This document shows positions 12,406 to 13,407 of a stretch of DNA of 13,407 nt, in pieces. Under the pieces are notes generated by a model. That model was not told the origin of the DNA. It searched no databases and saw only the letters and a list, made by a program, of their open reading frames with translations. The DNA is from 2-12-FULL-41-17 sp964562855 (GTDB taxonomy: Bacteria > Patescibacteriota > Microgenomatia > Curtissbacterales > GWA2-41-24). The stretch is taken from assembly GCA_964562855.1 (NCBI GenBank), contig CAZLVB010000020.1, positions 1 to 13,407 on the forward strand. The letters are read 5' to 3'. How positions within the stretch are numbered: position 1 is the first letter of the stretch; each line of letters starts with the position of its first letter. Both the position numbers and the translations under genes were made by a program.

Positions 12406-13407
12406 TTAAGTTTCACCTATCTTGAAAATTTCCCCCTGGACATATTCTGCTAAATCAGCCCAATTATTGTTTTTAGGTATCAGCACAAACTGACCAGCAT
12501 GGTCTTGGGGATTCCCAATTTCTAAAACGCTCTCTGGTCTTTCGGAATCCAAAACGACCCTTCTAATTTTGGCCGGATCTATCTTTGGGACAAGTTTGGC
12601 AAAATGAGGAATTTCGTCGCTTGTGATATCTGTATCGATGGCCTCTTCAAAAGTTTTGGTAAGTTCAATTATTTTTGCAGGATTGAGGAAAGTTTCTTTT
12701 GATAATACTTTCTGTCGGAAAGCTAGGATGACTTTTTGCTGACGAGCACTTCTTGCAAAGTCAGACCCCTGTCCGTTGGTACCGTGTCTGCTTCTTACAA
12801 ATTTAAGCGAGGTAGTTCCGTCCAAATGTGTGGGGCCTTTTTTAAACGATATCGTTTCGTAGCGGCAGAGAAAGGGATCATTTTCCTCGGTTAATAGTGT
12901 TGCTTCACCGGTGGCATTTTTGAAGTAGACTTTTTTTATCCCATCCTCATCCCTCGTTTCTATTTCAATTTCGCAAGTATCATCCCCTTTGCCGGTAATG
13001 GGATACTTGGTGTCTGTGAAGGCAGTATCCACTTCAAGATCAAGTCCGTCAAGTAAATCAACAGCGTTGACGTATCCTGAGAAATTGATTTCAAAGGCAT
13101 AGTGAATAGGTAAATCAAACAATTCCCTAACTGTTTTTTTGGCAAGATTCAAGCCGTTCTCATTTCTTTCTTGACCGTAGGCGTAAGCAGTGTTGATCTT
13201 TGCAGAAAGCGAGGGGGCCCATAAATCTCTAGGTATAGAAATCAAAACGACGTCTTTGCCATCTTTTTCGATCGAAGCTAGCATCATCGTATCGGAAAGA
13301 TAAGGACCCTCATGGCCTGGACCGCCAGTTCCCAATAGTAAAACGTTAACTCTGTCTCTATCACTTTTGAGGCCAGTGTCGGTTATCAATTTGACAGCAG
13401 TTGTAGG
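12406..13407 (-). CDS. LytR-CpsA-Psr (LCP) family protein, N terminus beyond window
   Basis: LCP proteins act on the outer face of the membrane and transfer undecaprenyl-linked glycopolymers to peptidoglycan. The reading frame stays open to the right edge (preceding residues PTTAVKLITDTG), so the 5' end with the expected cytoplasmic/membrane anchor is missing. The TTG at 13389 is not a credible start. LCP landmarks in order are NVLLLGTGGPGHEGPYLSDT (usual form LLGxDxR...SDT), ASIEKDGKDVVLISIPRDLW (pyrophosphate-binding Arg and Asp), KINTAYAYG, and SLKFVRSRHG...GSDFARSARQQKVI (conserved Arg residues for lipid phosphate). Between these lies an unusual acidic insert, DDTCEIEIETRDEDG to FLCRYE, carrying the only two cysteines visible, possibly a disulfide. 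Its neighbour is the LPDAG surface protein, tail to tail. Confidence 0.92.
   Translation of the reverse strand, partial: PTTAVKLITDTGLKSDRDRVNVLLLGTGGPGHEGPYLSDTMMLASIEKDGKDVVLISIPRDLWAPSLSAKINTAYAYGQERNENGLNLAKKTVRELFDLPIHYAFEINFSGYVNAVDLLDGLDLEVDTAFTDTKYPITGKGDDTCEIEIETRDEDGIKKVYFKNATGEATLLTEENDPFLCRYETISFKKGPTHLDGTTSLKFVRSRHGTNGQGSDFARSARQQKVILAFRQKVLSKETFLNPAKIIELTKTFEEAIDTDITSDEIPHFAKLVPKIDPAKIRRVVLDSERPESVLEIGNPQDHAGQFVLIPKNNNWADLAEYVQGEIFKIGET

Noticed and set aside
13387..13389. TTG as start of the LCP gene
   Set aside because: The frame stays open upstream to the window edge and the LCP membrane anchor is missing, so the true start lies outside.

Overview
The window looks like chromosomal DNA from a bacterium with a small, compact genome, most likely of the candidate phyla radiation (Patescibacteria, perhaps Microgenomates-like). 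This is an inference from several features: tight gene packing with overlapping or nearly touching ends; a shortened HrcA; a zinc-finger-less DnaJ beside DnaK; few Shine-Dalgarno sequences; -10 boxes placed so close to start codons that leaderless transcripts are likely; small toxin-antitoxin modules; and palindromic repeats, one of them inside a coding gene. No rRNA or other phylogenetic marker here settles the lineage. The cell is probably Gram-positive-like or monoderm, because a lipid II flippase, an LCP-family protein and a tiny sortase-substrate-like protein are present.

Layout from left to right. 1-307 (-) is an unfinished RelE/HigB-type toxin. 406-1140 (-) is a short-chain dehydrogenase. 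1357-1719 (-) is an unknown protein, divergent from a kinase-fold-like protein at 1809-2522 (+); the two share an intergenic palindrome. 2528-6559 (-) is the heat-shock operon hrcA-grpE-dnaK-dnaJ. It is driven by a strong sigma-A-type promoter overlapping a degenerate CIRCE operator, and its structured leader ends in a hairpin that buries the hrcA ribosome binding site. 6560-6923 is the only long gene-free stretch. It holds that leader and promoter, a MITE-like palindromic repeat, and the vapBC promoter. 6924-7600 (+) is a VapBC-type toxin-antitoxin pair, followed by a decayed copy of the hrcA promoter/CIRCE half-site. 7667-11757 (-) is a tightly spaced cluster murJ-lepA-methyltransferase-like gene (transcribed in that order). 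11861-12139 (+) is rpsT (S20), and 12177-12404 (+) is a 75-residue secreted LPDAG protein. 12406 to the right edge (-) is an LCP-family protein whose N terminus lies outside the window.

Functionally, the core is protein-folding stress control (HrcA, GrpE, DnaK, DnaJ), translation (LepA, S20) and cell-envelope assembly (MurJ, LCP). Accessory TA modules and two poorly characterised genes sit among these. The most unusual signals are not genes. Three loci carry arrays of four 7-base units (hrcA leader, inside lepA, murJ-rpsT spacer), one of them beside a 9-base array. A palindromic repeat has been absorbed in frame into LepA. The hrcA leader resembles an RNA thermometer placed under a CIRCE-controlled promoter.
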